Below the pieces are notes generated by a model, which was not told the DNA's origin, searched no databases, and was given only the letters and a program-made list of their open reading frames with translations. The position numbers and the translations under genes are program-made. From NCBI RefSeq assembly GCF_014649495.1, contig NZ_BMTD01000002.1, positions 310,001 to 374,000 of the forward strand: a DNA stretch of 64,000 nucleotides. Direction: 5' to 3'. Below, in pieces: positions 48,823-57,540 of the stretch. The DNA comes from Streptomyces filipinensis (lineage in GTDB: Bacteria; Actinomycetota; Actinomycetes; Streptomycetales; Streptomycetaceae). Position 1 is the stretch's first letter, and every line of letters starts with the position of its first letter.

Positions 48823-49052
48823 CGGACCCTTCGGAGGCTCCGAAGCGACGGCCGCAGCAGCGCAAGCAGGTGCTGCTGCGGCTGGATCCGTCGGTGTACG
48901 AGGCGCTGGCCCGCTGGGCCGGCGACGAACTGCGGTCGGCCAACGCGCAGATCGAGTTCCTCCTCAGGAAGGCACTGGCCGAGGCGGGCCGGCTGCCCAA
49001 GGAAACCGGACCGCTGCCGCGAAGGGGAAGGCCGCCCGTGTCAGAACCGTGA
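48819..49052 (+). CDS. ribbon-helix-helix (Arc/toxin-antitoxin-like) protein
   Basis: 77 aa from the GTG at 48819, coupled to the SPFH gene (GTGA). RKQVLLRLDPSVYEALARWA is an RHH strand plus helix, and RSANAQIEFLLRKALAEAGR the second helix. The C-terminal tail is Pro/Arg-rich. It lacks a toxin partner. It may be a DNA-binding regulator of its own operon, or an Arc-like dimer with another role. Confidence 0.85.
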   Translation: MTDPSEAPKRRPQQRKQVLLRLDPSVYEALARWAGDELRSANAQIEFLLRKALAEAGRLPKETGPLPRRGRPPVSEP

Positions 49053-49104
49053 CAATGGGCCCCCACCTGCACCGCCGTACACGCCGCCATGATCACCACA
49101 CTCC

Positions 49105-49127
49105 GTGTATACATCCGGCGTATACAC
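49105..49127. promoter_or_regulatory. PadR operator
   Basis: GTGTATAC (49105-49112) and GTATACAC (49120-49127) form a perfect inverted repeat with a 7-bp spacer, 20 bp before the PadR ATG. The GTATAC half-sites are typical of PadR-family operators. Further GTGTGTAG sequence lies just after it, overlapping the promoter. Confidence 0.8.
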
Positions 49128-49146
49128 CGTGTGTAGAGTGCTCTGC

Positions 49147-49671
49147 ATGTCCATCGGTCACACCCTCCTAGGGCTCCTGGAGTCCGGCCCGTGCCACGGC
49201 TACGACCTCAAGCGGGCCTTCGACGACAAGTTCGGTCACGACCGGCCGCTGCACTACGGCCAGGTCTACTCCACGATGTCCCGGCTGCTGAAGCACGGCC
49301 TCGTGGAAGTCGACGGTATCGAGGCGGGCGGCGGCCCCGAGCGCAAGCGGTACGCGATCACCGACGCGGGCATCACCGACGTCGAACGCTGGCTCGGCAC
49401 CCCGGAGAAGCCGGAGGAGTACCTGCAGTCGACCCTGTACACCAAGGTCGTCCTCGCGCTCCTCACCCACCGCGACGCCTCCGTCATCCTCGACACCCAG
49501 CGCGCCGAACACCTGCGCAGCATGCGGATCCTCACCGACCGCAAGCGCAAGGGCGACCTCGCGGACCAGCTGATCTGCGACCACGCCCTGTTCCACCTCG
49601 AGGCCGATCTGCGCTGGCTGGAACTGACCGCCGCGCGCCTGGACAAGCTCCGTGCGGCGGTGACCGCATGA
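49147..49671 (+). CDS. PadR-family transcriptional regulator
   Basis: 174 aa from ATG 49147. The winged helix is MSIGHTLLGLLESGPCHGYD, LKRAFDDKFGHDRPLHYGQV and YSTMSRLLKHGLVEVDG, followed by a C-terminal Vir_act_alpha_C-like dimerisation helix pair. It is translationally coupled to the ABC exporter genes (ATGA) and preceded by the GTATAC operator, so it most likely represses its own operon until a ligand, perhaps an antibiotic, binds. Confidence 0.93.
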   Translation: MSIGHTLLGLLESGPCHGYDLKRAFDDKFGHDRPLHYGQVYSTMSRLLKHGLVEVDGIEAGGGPERKRYAITDAGITDVERWLGTPEKPEEYLQSTLYTKVVLALLTHRDASVILDTQRAEHLRSMRILTDRKRKGDLADQLICDHALFHLEADLRWLELTAARLDKLRAAVTA

Positions 49672-50366
49672 CCAGCGTTCCCCCTCCCCCCGGCTCCCTG
49701 CTCGCCGCCGAGAACCTGCACAAGGTCTACGGCCCCACGGTCGCGCTCGACGGCGCCGAGTTCTCCATCCACCCCGGCGAGGTCGTCGCCGTGATGGGCC
49801 CCTCCGGCTCCGGCAAGTCGACGCTGCTGCACTGCCTCGCCGGCATCGTGCCGCCCGACTCCGGGACCATCACCTACAACGGCCGTGAACTGTCCGGCAT
49901 GAGCGACACCGAGCGCAGCGCGCTGCGCCGCAGCGAGTTCGGGTTCGTCTTCCAGTTCGGGCAGCTCGTCCCGGAGCTGACCTGCGTGGAGAACGTGGCG
50001 CTGCCGCTCCGGCTGAACGGCACCTCCCGCCGGCAGGCCGAGCGGGCCGCGCTCACCTGGATGGAACGGCTGGAGGTGGACGACCTCAGGGACAAGCGGC
50101 CCGGGGAGGTCTCCGGCGGCCAGGGGCAGCGGGTGGCGGTGGCGCGGTCGCTGGTCACCGGGCCCCGGGTGGTGTTCGCCGACGAGCCGACCGGCGCGCT
50201 CGACTCCCTCAACGGCGAGCGGGTGATGGAGCTGCTGACCGACGCGGCCCGCTCCACCAACGCGGCCGTCGTCCTGGTCACGCACGAGGCCCGGGTGGCC
50301 GCCTACTCCGACCGCGAGATCGTCGTGCGCGACGGCAAGTCCCGCGACATGGAGCGCGCCATATGA
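49668..50366 (+). CDS. ABC transporter ATPase, MacB/LolD type
   Basis: 232 aa. Walker A is GPSGSGKSTLLHCLAG, the Q-loop VFQFGQLVPELT, the signature VSGGQGQRVAVARSL and Walker B VVFADEPTGALDS. Switch His is in VLVTHEARVA. It overlaps the permease gene by 4 nt. It powers export of an antimicrobial or lipid together with the FtsX-like permease. Confidence 0.95.
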   Translation: MTSVPPPPGSLLAAENLHKVYGPTVALDGAEFSIHPGEVVAVMGPSGSGKSTLLHCLAGIVPPDSGTITYNGRELSGMSDTERSALRRSEFGFVFQFGQLVPELTCVENVALPLRLNGTSRRQAERAALTWMERLEVDDLRDKRPGEVSGGQGQRVAVARSLVTGPRVVFADEPTGALDSLNGERVMELLTDAARSTNAAVVLVTHEARVAAYSDREIVVRDGKSRDMERAI

Positions 50367-52702
50367 ACGTGCGGCAGTGGTCCAGGGACCTGGGCATGGG
50401 GGTCCGGTTCGCCTTCACCGGCGGGCGCGAGGGCTGGATCCGGGTGCTGCTGACGGCGGTCGGTGTGGGCCTCGGCGTGGCGCTGCTGCTGCTGACGACC
50501 GCGTTCCCGACCGCGCTCGCGGTACGGGACCAGCGCAACGACGCCCGCCAGGACTACACCTACGGCCCGAACCGGCCGAAGGCCGCGAACACCCTGGTGA
50601 TCTCCGACGAGGACACGGCCTACCACGGCAGCGACATCCGTGGCCGGCTGGTGGAACCGGAGGGGCCGCGGGCGCCGCTCGCACCGGGCCTGTCGAAGTA
50701 CCCGGCCACCGGCGAGATGGTCGTCTCCCCCGCGCTGAAGGACCTCCTCGACTCCGATGCCGGCAAGCTGCTGCGTGAGCGGCTGCCGTACCGGATCGCC
50801 GGGACGATCGGCGAGCCCGGGCTCATCGGTTCGCACGATCTCGCCTACTACGCCGGGGCGAAGAACCTGGCACAGCACCTCGACGGCTGGCGGACGGCCC
50901 GGATCACCCACTTCGGGCCGCCGCAGGTGACCCCGCGGGACAAGACGGACCCGGTCCTGCTCCTGTTGGTCCTGGTCGTCTTCGTGGTGTTGCTGACGCC
51001 GGTCGCGGTGTTCATCGCCACGGCCGTGCGGTTCGGCGGCGAGCGGCGCGACCGCAGGCTGGCCGCGCTGCGGCTGGTGGGTTCCGACAGCCGGATGACC
51101 CGGCGGATCGCGGCGGGCGAGGCGCTCGCCGGCTCGCTGGTCGGACTGGTCTTCGGCACCGTGTTCTTCCTGCTCGGCCGGCAGCTCGCGGGCTCGGTCG
51201 AGATCGTGGGCATCAGCGTGTTCCCCAGCTACCTCGACCCCTCGCCGGCGCTGGCCGCCCTGGTCGCGGTCGCTGTTCCGGCGGCCGCGGTGCTGGTCAC
51301 GCTGTTCGCGCTGCGCGGGGTGGTCATCGAGCCGCTGGGCGTGGTCCGTACGGCCAGGCCCAGGCGCCGCCGGCTGTGGTGGCGGCTGCTGCTGCCACTG
51401 GGCGGGCTGGCGTGCCTCACGCCGATGATCGGGAACGGCCACACCAGCGACTTCAACGAGTACCTGGTGGTCGGCGGCGTCCTGCTGCTGCTCATCGGCC
51501 TGACCGCGCTGCTGCCGTGGGCCGTCGAGGCGGTGGTGGCCCGACTGGGGCGCGGCGGAGTGGCCTGGCAACTGGCGGTAAGGCGACTGCAGTTGAGCAG
51601 CGGGTCGGCGGCCCGCATGGTGAACGGCATCGCGGTCGCGGTGGCCGGGGCGATCGCGCTGCAGATGCTGTTCGCCGGTGTCCAGGGCGACTTCACCAAG
51701 GCCACCGGGCAGGACACCGACCGCGTGCAGATGCAGGTCAACCTGTCGCGAGGGCTCCCCTTCACCCAGGCCGCCGAGAAGTTCGGCGCGACCGAGGGCG
51801 TACGGAGGGCGGTCGCGCTGGGCAGCACCGAGCTCGGCGACCGGCGCTTCAGCTCCGACCGGGGGCCGGAGAACTCCGTCGGCCTCACCGTCGGCACCTG
51901 CGCCGCGTTGCGCGAGGTGGCCGACCTGCCGAGCTGCCGCGACGGGGACGTCTTCGCGGCGACCGGCGGGGACCGGGACGCCGACGTGGCGAAGCTCGCC
52001 CGTCCGGGCCGCACCCTGCACGCCAACACCAGCGACGGCCTGCGCGACGGCCGGGATGTCGTGTGGACCGTGCCGGGCGGGCTGAAGCAGGCCCACGCGA
52101 TCACCAGCCCGAACGGGATCAAGGAGAGCGGCGTGCTGATGACTCCGGCCGCCGTGTCCGCCCGGATGGGCAGCGCGCTGACCGGGGCGGTGTATCTCAC
52201 GCTCGACGAGTCGGTGCCGGACGTGCACGAGTACGTCCGCAACACGGCGGCGCGGATCGACCCCTTCTCGGACACGATGGTGTACGCGGCCACCGACCGG
52301 TCGGCGCAGTTCTCCTCCATCCGCACCGGCACGTTCGCCGGCGCCGTCTGTGTGCTGGCGCTGATCGGTGTGAGCCTGCTGGTCTCCCAGCTGGAGCAGT
52401 TGCGCGAGCGCAGGAAACTGCTGTCGGCGCTGGTCGCCTTCGGCACCCGGCGGCGCACCCTGGGCATGTCGGTGCTCTGGCAGACGGCGATCCCGATCAC
52501 ACTCGGCCTGCTGCTCGCCCTGACCATGGGGCTGACGCTGGGCACCGTGCTGCTGAAGATGGTGAAGTCGACGGTGTCCGTGGACTGGCCGAGCGTGCTG
52601 TCGATGACCGGCGCCGGCGCGGCGGTGGTCCTCACGGTCACCGTACTGAGCCTGCCTCCGCTGGTCCGGCTGATGCGGCCGGAGGGGCTGCGCACGGAGT
52701 AG
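50363..52702 (+). CDS. ABC transporter permease, FtsX family
   Basis: 779 aa. An N-terminal transmembrane helix (LLTAVGVGLGVALLLLTTAF) is followed by a large extracytoplasmic loop. A first FtsX bundle (LLLVLVVFVVLLTPVAVFIA) and a long middle section with several helices and a second loop come next. The C-terminal bundle contains AGAVCVLALIGVSLLVSQLE. It is the single permease chain of the PadR-controlled exporter, and its two FtsX regions suggest it can act alone with the ATPase. Confidence 0.92.
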   Translation: MNVRQWSRDLGMGVRFAFTGGREGWIRVLLTAVGVGLGVALLLLTTAFPTALAVRDQRNDARQDYTYGPNRPKAANTLVISDEDTAYHGSDIRGRLVEPEGPRAPLAPGLSKYPATGEMVVSPALKDLLDSDAGKLLRERLPYRIAGTIGEPGLIGSHDLAYYAGAKNLAQHLDGWRTARITHFGPPQVTPRDKTDPVLLLLVLVVFVVLLTPVAVFIATAVRFGGERRDRRLAALRLVGSDSRMTRRIAAGEALAGSLVGLVFGTVFFLLGRQLAGSVEIVGISVFPSYLDPSPALAALVAVAVPAAAVLVTLFALRGVVIEPLGVVRTARPRRRRLWWRLLLPLGGLACLTPMIGNGHTSDFNEYLVVGGVLLLLIGLTALLPWAVEAVVARLGRGGVAWQLAVRRLQLSSGSAARMVNGIAVAVAGAIALQMLFAGVQGDFTKATGQDTDRVQMQVNLSRGLPFTQAAEKFGATEGVRRAVALGSTELGDRRFSSDRGPENSVGLTVGTCAALREVADLPSCRDGDVFAATGGDRDADVAKLARPGRTLHANTSDGLRDGRDVVWTVPGGLKQAHAITSPNGIKESGVLMTPAAVSARMGSALTGAVYLTLDESVPDVHEYVRNTAARIDPFSDTMVYAATDRSAQFSSIRTGTFAGAVCVLALIGVSLLVSQLEQLRERRKLLSALVAFGTRRRTLGMSVLWQTAIPITLGLLLALTMGLTLGTVLLKMVKSTVSVDWPSVLSMTGAGAAVVLTVTVLSLPPLVRLMRPEGLRTE

Positions 52703-52729
52703 CCGCCGCCGCCTCAGGCGCGCGGGGCG

Positions 52730-53674
52730 CTAGTCCAGCACCCGCACCGGCAGCGGACGCAGCGCCTCGCGGAGGGCGGCGGCCAGTTCCTCGTACTCCG
52801 CGGAGCGTGCCGCGCCCGCCCGCATGGCGAAGGCGACGCGGCGGCTGGGCGCCGGCTCGGCGAAGTAGCCGGTGAGCAGCTGGCTGCTCCGGGTGGTCTC
52901 CAGCTTCAGCGCCGTACGCGGCAGCAGTGTGCAGCCGAGGCCGCCGGCCACCAGCTGGACCAGCGTGGACAGGCCGGCGGCCGTCGTGGTGACCGGGGCG
53001 TCCGCGCGGCCGGCCTCCCGGCAGATGTCGAGGGCCTGGTCGCGCAGGCAGTGGCCCTCGTCCAGGAGCAGCAGGTTGAGCTCCTTCAGCGCCTCGCGCG
53101 GGATGCCCTCGCGGCCGCCGAGCCAGTGGTCGAGCGGGGTGACGAGCACGAAGTCCTCGTCGAACAGGGGGAGTTCGACGACACCGGGCACGCCGAGCGG
53201 GACCGCCAGCAACAGCAGGTCGAGGCGGCCGGAGTGGAGGCCCTCGATGAGGCTGGCGGTCTGCTCCTCGTGCACCTGGAGGTCGAGGTGCGGGTAGCGC
53301 TCGTGGACGAGCCGCAGTACGGCCGGCAGCAGATACGGTGCCACGGTCGGGATCACCCCGAGGCGCAGGACGCCGGTGAACGGCGCGCGGACCGCCTCGG
53401 CCTCCTCCAGCAGCGCGCCGACCGCGTCCAGCACCGCCTTCGCGCGCACGGCGAGACGCTCACCGGCGGGCGAGAGCAGCACCTTGCGCGTCGTACGCTC
53501 AAGGAGGGTCACCCCGAGGGTCTCCTCCAGCGCCGAGACCGCGCCGGACAGGGCGGGCTGGCTCATGCCGATGGCGGCTGCCGCGTCCCTGAAGTGCAGG
53601 TGCTCGGCGACGGCCGCGAAGGCCCGCAGCTGTGCGAGGCTCGGCTGCCTTCGCTTGCCGTTACTCGTGGTCAC
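52730..53674 (-). CDS. oxyR: hydrogen peroxide-sensing LysR regulator OxyR
   Basis: 314 aa from the GTG at 53674 (GGAGGT about 10 nt upstream); an upstream frame extension across the ahpC promoter is rejected. The LysR helix-turn-helix is FRDAAAAIGMSQPALSGAVS. The redox pair is GHCLRDQALDICREAG, matching the Cys199/Cys208 pair of OxyR. Divergent from ahpC, which it should activate on peroxide stress. Confidence 0.95.
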   Translation of the reverse strand: MTTSNGKRRQPSLAQLRAFAAVAEHLHFRDAAAAIGMSQPALSGAVSALEETLGVTLLERTTRKVLLSPAGERLAVRAKAVLDAVGALLEEAEAVRAPFTGVLRLGVIPTVAPYLLPAVLRLVHERYPHLDLQVHEEQTASLIEGLHSGRLDLLLLAVPLGVPGVVELPLFDEDFVLVTPLDHWLGGREGIPREALKELNLLLLDEGHCLRDQALDICREAGRADAPVTTTAAGLSTLVQLVAGGLGCTLLPRTALKLETTRSSQLLTGYFAEPAPSRRVAFAMRAGAARSAEYEELAAALREALRPLPVRVLD

Positions 53675-53762
53675 TGATAACCACCTCCGATCAACCTGAC
53701 CGAGTGTAGCTATTTCCCTAATCAATGCACCCTGTGCCAACATCGACAAAGTCCAACCCATG

Positions 53763-53789
53763 AGAAAGATCCCCAAAAGGGGTCTTTCT
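53763..53789 (+). promoter_or_regulatory. hairpin in the ahpC leader
   Basis: AGAAAGATCCCC pairs with GGGGTCTTTCT (one bulged base) around AAAA, ending about 19 nt before the ahpC start. It could act as a partial terminator, mRNA stabiliser or protein site. The OxyR operator should lie further upstream (53690-53750), where several AT-rich half-sites are present. Confidence 0.6.
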
Positions 53790-53807
53790 TCGCTGCAAGG
53801 AGAGCAT

Positions 53808-54362
53808 GTGCTCACTGTCGGTGACAAGTTCCCCGAGTTCGAACTGACCGCCTGCGTCTCGCTGGAGAAGGGCAAGGAGTTCGAGCAGATCCACCACAAG
53901 TCCTACGAGGGCAAGTGGCTGGTCGTGTTCGCATGGCCGAAGGACTTCACCTTCGTCTGCCCGACCGAGATCGCCGCGTTCGGGAAGCTGAACGACGAGT
54001 TCGCCGACCGCGACGCCCAGATCCTCGGCTTCTCCGGTGACTCCGAGTTCGTCCACCACGCCTGGCGCAAGGACCACCCGGACCTGACCGACCTGCCGTT
54101 CCCGATGATGGCGGACTCCAAGCACGAGCTGATGCGCGACCTGGGCATCGAGGGCGAGGACGGCTTCGCGCAGCGCGCCGTCTTCGTCGTCGACCCGAAC
54201 CGCGAGATCCAGTTCACGATGGTGACCGCCGGTTCCGTGGGCCGTAACCCCAAGGAGGTCCTGCGGGTCCTGGACGCCCTGCAGACCGACGAGCTGTGCC
54301 CGTGCAACTGGAGCAAGGGCGAGGACACCCTGGACCCGGTCGCGCTGCTGGCTGGTGAGTGA
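53808..54362 (+). CDS. ahpC: alkyl hydroperoxide reductase peroxiredoxin subunit
   Basis: 184 aa from the GTG at 53808 (AAGGAGA before it). The peroxidatic Cys is in WPKDFTFVCPTEIAAFG and the resolving Cys in ELCPCNWSKGED. It reduces H2O2 and organic peroxides. AhpD, encoded 3 nt downstream, is its electron donor in actinobacteria. OxyR-controlled. Confidence 0.96.
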   Translation: MLTVGDKFPEFELTACVSLEKGKEFEQIHHKSYEGKWLVVFAWPKDFTFVCPTEIAAFGKLNDEFADRDAQILGFSGDSEFVHHAWRKDHPDLTDLPFPMMADSKHELMRDLGIEGEDGFAQRAVFVVDPNREIQFTMVTAGSVGRNPKEVLRVLDALQTDELCPCNWSKGEDTLDPVALLAGE

Positions 54363-54365
54363 CCC

Positions 54366-54899
54366 ATGTCGCTCGACTCGCTGAAGTCCCGCGTCCCGGA
54401 CTACGCCAAGGACCTGAAGCTCAACCTGGGCTCGGTCATCGGCAACTCCGACCTGCCCGCGCAGCAGCTGTGGGGCACGGTGCTGGCGACCGCCATCGCC
54501 TCCCGTTCCCCGATCGTGCTGCGTGAGCTGGAGCCGGAGGCGAAGGCGAACCTCTCGCCGGAGGCGTACACGGCCGCGAAGTCGGCCGCCGCGATCATGG
54601 CGATGAACAACGTCTTCTACCGGACGCGCCACCTGCTGTCGGACCACGAGTACGGCACCCTGCGCGCGGGTCTGCGGATGAACGTCATCGGCAACCCCGG
54701 TGTGGAGAAGGTCGACTTCGAGCTGTGGTCGTTCGCGGTGTCCGCGATCAACGGCTGCGGCCTGTGCCTGGACTCGCACGAGCAGGTGCTGCGCAAGGCC
54801 GGCGTGGAGCGCGAGGTGATCCAGGAGGCGTTCAAGATCGCGTCCGTGGTTCAGGCCGTCGGCGTGACGCTTGAGACCGAGGCCGTCCTGGCCGAGTAA
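54366..54899 (+). CDS. ahpD: alkyl hydroperoxide reductase AhpD
   Basis: 177 aa. CxxC active site in [15 protein letters not shown], with the nearby proton-relay His. The rest is the helical AhpD fold ([20 protein letters not shown]). It passes electrons from lipoylated dihydrolipoamide succinyltransferase to AhpC, and is an adjacent operon partner of ahpC. Confidence 0.96.
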   Translation: MSLDSLKSRVPDYAKDLKLNLGSVIGNSDLPAQQLWGTVLATAIASRSPIVLRELEPEAKANLSPEAYTAAKSAAAIMAMNNVFYRTRHLLSDHEYGTLRAGLRMNVIGNPGVEKVDFELWSFAVSAINGCGLCLDSHEQVLRKAGVEREVIQEAFKIASVVQAVGVTLETEAVLAE

Positions 54900-54920
54900 G
54901 CCGTTCCGCGAGGACCCCGC

Positions 54921-56279
54921 TCACCCTTGGTGGGCGGGGTCTTCCGCGTTCTCGCCGGGGTTCGCCGGGGCGGGTTCGTCCGCGAGCGCGGCGGCGGCCT
55001 TCTGGGCCTGGAGCTCCACCGAGTACTGCCGCAGATACCCGACCACCGTGTTCGTCACCGCCACCAGCGGTACGGCCACCACCGCGCCGCCGATGCCGGC
55101 CACCATGCCGCCGGCCGCGACCGTGAGGACGACCGCCAGCGGGTGGACACGGACCGCGCGGCCGAGGATGAAGGGCTGCAGGACGTGCCCCTCGATCTGC
55201 TGCACCGCGAGGACGACGACCAGGGTCATGACGGCCGTGAAGACACCCTGGGTCACCAGGGCGACGATCACCGCGAGCGCGCCGGAGGCGACCGCGCCGA
55301 CCAGCGGGATGAAGGAGAACAGGAAGATGAAGACGGCCAGCGGGACGGCCATCGGCACGTTCAGGAAGTAGATGCCGATACCGATGAAGATGGCGTCGAT
55401 CAGGGCGACCAGGACCGTGCCGCGCACATAGGCGGTCAGGGTGCGCCAGGCGCGCGGGCCGGCACCGGCCACGCCCGGGCGCGCCGCGGACGGCACCAGC
55501 CTCAGGAACCACTCCCAGATGCGCTTGCCGTCGTAGAGCAGGAACAGCGTCGAGAAGAACACCAGCAGGATGCCGGTGAGGGTCTCGATGATGACCTGAA
55601 CGCCCTCCAGGCCCGCGGACGTTATCTGGTCGGCGTTGGCGCCGATCGCCTCGCGGAGGTTCTTCGCGATCTGGTTGATCTGCTTGTCGGTGACGTGGAA
55701 GGGGCTCTTCAGCAGCCAGTCGCGCAGGTCGTCGATGCCGGACTGGATCTGGTTGGAGAGCGTGTCGATGTTCTCCATGACCTGCCAGGTCACGAACCAG
55801 CCCATGAGCCCTATGACGACGAACCCGCTGATCGCGGTGAGCGCGGTGGCCGGGCCGCGCGGCACCCCGCGGCGGGTGAGCCGGGCGACCGTCGGCTGCA
55901 GCAGCGCCGTCACGAGCAGCGCGATGACGAAGGCGAACACCACCAGCTGGACGGCGCTGATGACCCGCATCAGGACCCAGAGCGTGCCCGCGAGGACCAG
56001 CAGCCGCCAGCCCGCCTCGGCCGCCACCCGTACGCCCCAGGGCACGGCCTCGGCGGGATCGGGGCGAGGACCGGCCGGGGGCCCGGGCCGGCGGGCGGGG
56101 GGTGCGGCGGCGGCAGCCGCGGCAGCCGTGGCGGGGTCGGCGGCGCCGGATTCGGGCGCGGTGTCCTCGGCGGCCGTGGCCTGCTCGCGCTCGACCTCCG
56201 CACGGCGCTGGTCCAGGCGCTCGCTCATCTCCGTGAGACCGGCACCGACCCGGCCGAGCCACCGTGGCACTCGCGACAT
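54921..56279 (-). CDS. AI-2E family membrane transporter
   Basis: 452 aa from ATG 56279. An N-terminal disordered, Ala-rich region of about 85 residues precedes seven to eight transmembrane segments. The family features VVFFSTLFLLYDGKRIWEWF-like and LFSFIPLVGAVASGALAVIV and the C-terminal GHVLQPFILGRAVRVHPLAV are present. The family exports signals or small ions (AI-2, Na+/H+ in some members); the substrate here is unknown. Confidence 0.9.
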   Translation of the reverse strand: MSRVPRWLGRVGAGLTEMSERLDQRRAEVEREQATAAEDTAPESGAADPATAAAAAAAAPPARRPGPPAGPRPDPAEAVPWGVRVAAEAGWRLLVLAGTLWVLMRVISAVQLVVFAFVIALLVTALLQPTVARLTRRGVPRGPATALTAISGFVVIGLMGWFVTWQVMENIDTLSNQIQSGIDDLRDWLLKSPFHVTDKQINQIAKNLREAIGANADQITSAGLEGVQVIIETLTGILLVFFSTLFLLYDGKRIWEWFLRLVPSAARPGVAGAGPRAWRTLTAYVRGTVLVALIDAIFIGIGIYFLNVPMAVPLAVFIFLFSFIPLVGAVASGALAVIVALVTQGVFTAVMTLVVVLAVQQIEGHVLQPFILGRAVRVHPLAVVLTVAAGGMVAGIGGAVVAVPLVAVTNTVVGYLRQYSVELQAQKAAAALADEPAPANPGENAEDPAHQG

Positions 56280-56363
56280 GATCCGTCCTCTTCCCCCGCG
56301 TCCCCGCGTGCTCGCCACCTCTCCTCCCCCTGGAGGCATCCGGGTACGACCGTACAGGGCGAA

Positions 56364-56392
56364 AGCCCCTCCCCCGAGGAGGGGGAGGGGCT
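56364..56392 (-). terminator. terminator of the transglycosylase gene
   Basis: AGCCCCTCCCCC (56364-56375) pairs with 56381-56392 around GAGGA. On the minus strand it follows the transglycosylase stop; AI-2E transcription starts after it. Confidence 0.8.
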
Positions 56393-56439
56393 GCGCGTGG
56401 TCGAGCGGGCCGGGCTGGTCCCCCAGGGGACCGGCGGGC

Positions 56440-57141
56440 CTAGTACCAGTGGTTGGCCGACCAGAACGACCAGGCCTGGCAGGGGCTGCCGTAGCGGCTG
56501 TTCATGTAGTTGAGGCCCCACTTGATCTGGGTGGCCGGGTTGGTCTGCCAGTCGGCACCGGCCGAGGCGTACTTGCCGGCGGGCAGGGCCTGGAAGAGAC
56601 CGTAGGCGCCGGAGGAGGCGTTGGTCGCGTGGTAGTTCCAGCTGGACTCGTGGTCCACGATGTTGCTGAAGCACTGGAACTGGTCGCCGGCCACCATCTG
56701 ACGCGCCATCGCCTGGATCTGCGCGACCGTGTAGCTGGTCTGGACCGGGAAGCTGGAGGAGTCACGCGCGGCGGAGCGGGTGGCCGCCTGCTTCTTGGCC
56801 TCGGCGCGCTCCTTGGCCTCCTTGGCCGCCTGCTCGGCCGCGGCCTTCTTCGCGATGGCGGTCTCGGCGGCTGCCTTGCGGGCCGCCTCCTCGGCGTCCT
56901 TCTTGGCACTCGCGTCCGCGGCGATGGCCTGTGCGTCGGCCTGCTGCGTCAGGGACGCGGACTGCACCTGGGCCTGCTGGCCCGCGGGTATGTCGGCGAG
57001 GAGCGTGGTGTCGGCTGCCGTCGCCTCGGCGTCGTTGTTGTTCTGCGCGACGCTGCCCGAGGCAACTCCGACGACGCTTCCGACGGCGGTGACCGCGGTG
57101 GCCGAGGCCACTGCGAATCCCCGGACCGAGATCCGGCTCAC
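56440..57141 (-). CDS. secreted transglycosylase-like (SLT) cell-wall hydrolase
   Basis: 233 aa from the GTG at 57141 (GGAAGGA upstream). A signal peptide (RISVRGFAVASATAVTAVGS then VVGVASGSVA) is followed by a long Ala/Lys/Glu helix (residues about 55-130) and a lytic-transglycosylase-type domain with FSNIVDHESSWNYHATNASS, AYGLFQALPAGKYASAG and the family end KWGLNYMNSRYGSPCQAWSF. The catalytic Glu is in DHESSW. It cuts peptidoglycan outside the cell, in growth or spore germination. Confidence 0.9.
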   Translation of the reverse strand: MSRISVRGFAVASATAVTAVGSVVGVASGSVAQNNNDAEATAADTTLLADIPAGQQAQVQSASLTQQADAQAIAADASAKKDAEEAARKAAAETAIAKKAAAEQAAKEAKERAEAKKQAATRSAARDSSSFPVQTSYTVAQIQAMARQMVAGDQFQCFSNIVDHESSWNYHATNASSGAYGLFQALPAGKYASAGADWQTNPATQIKWGLNYMNSRYGSPCQAWSFWSANHWY

Positions 57142-57540
57142 ACGGTTTCCTTCCAGCATCGCCCGCTTCGGTGACCCTGGCGGACGCAATCGTGCCCCTG
57201 ACACTGGCCTCCCAACTGCGGGGTCACGGGAGGCGCGGGCCCGGTGGGCAACTCCCCTGGAGGGAGCGCCGCGTGGTGCGCGGGCGGCATACGACGAACG
57301 TTATGGAGTTGGTGGTGCCTCTGGGGCGCTGTACCGCTGGGGGTACGGCTGTGTCGTATGCGGGGCCTGACAGGAACGAGACTCTGCCGTAACCGGACGC
57401 CAGGTGGCAATTCTGTGTTGCGTGGGAAACGTCACATGCCGTTTGACCCCAGGGATTTCAGGAAAGCTCCACACACCAAGGCGCCGCCCGGCTAGGCTCT
57501 TGCCCTTTGCCGGACGGCGCCAACTGCTGTGCCCGATGGG
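57142..57540. other. long leader of the transglycosylase gene
   Basis: 399 bp between the transglycosylase start and the phoH stop, with no credible gene. On the minus strand it is a long leader. Cell-wall hydrolase genes of Streptomyces are often preceded by a ydaO/c-di-AMP riboswitch, but I could not make out its conserved boxes here. Confidence 0.4.

Noticed and set aside
57142..57500. Possible c-di-AMP (ydaO) riboswitch before the transglycosylase gene
   Set aside because: The context is right and the leader is long, but the conserved purine-rich boxes were not found by eye. A covariance-model search would decide it.
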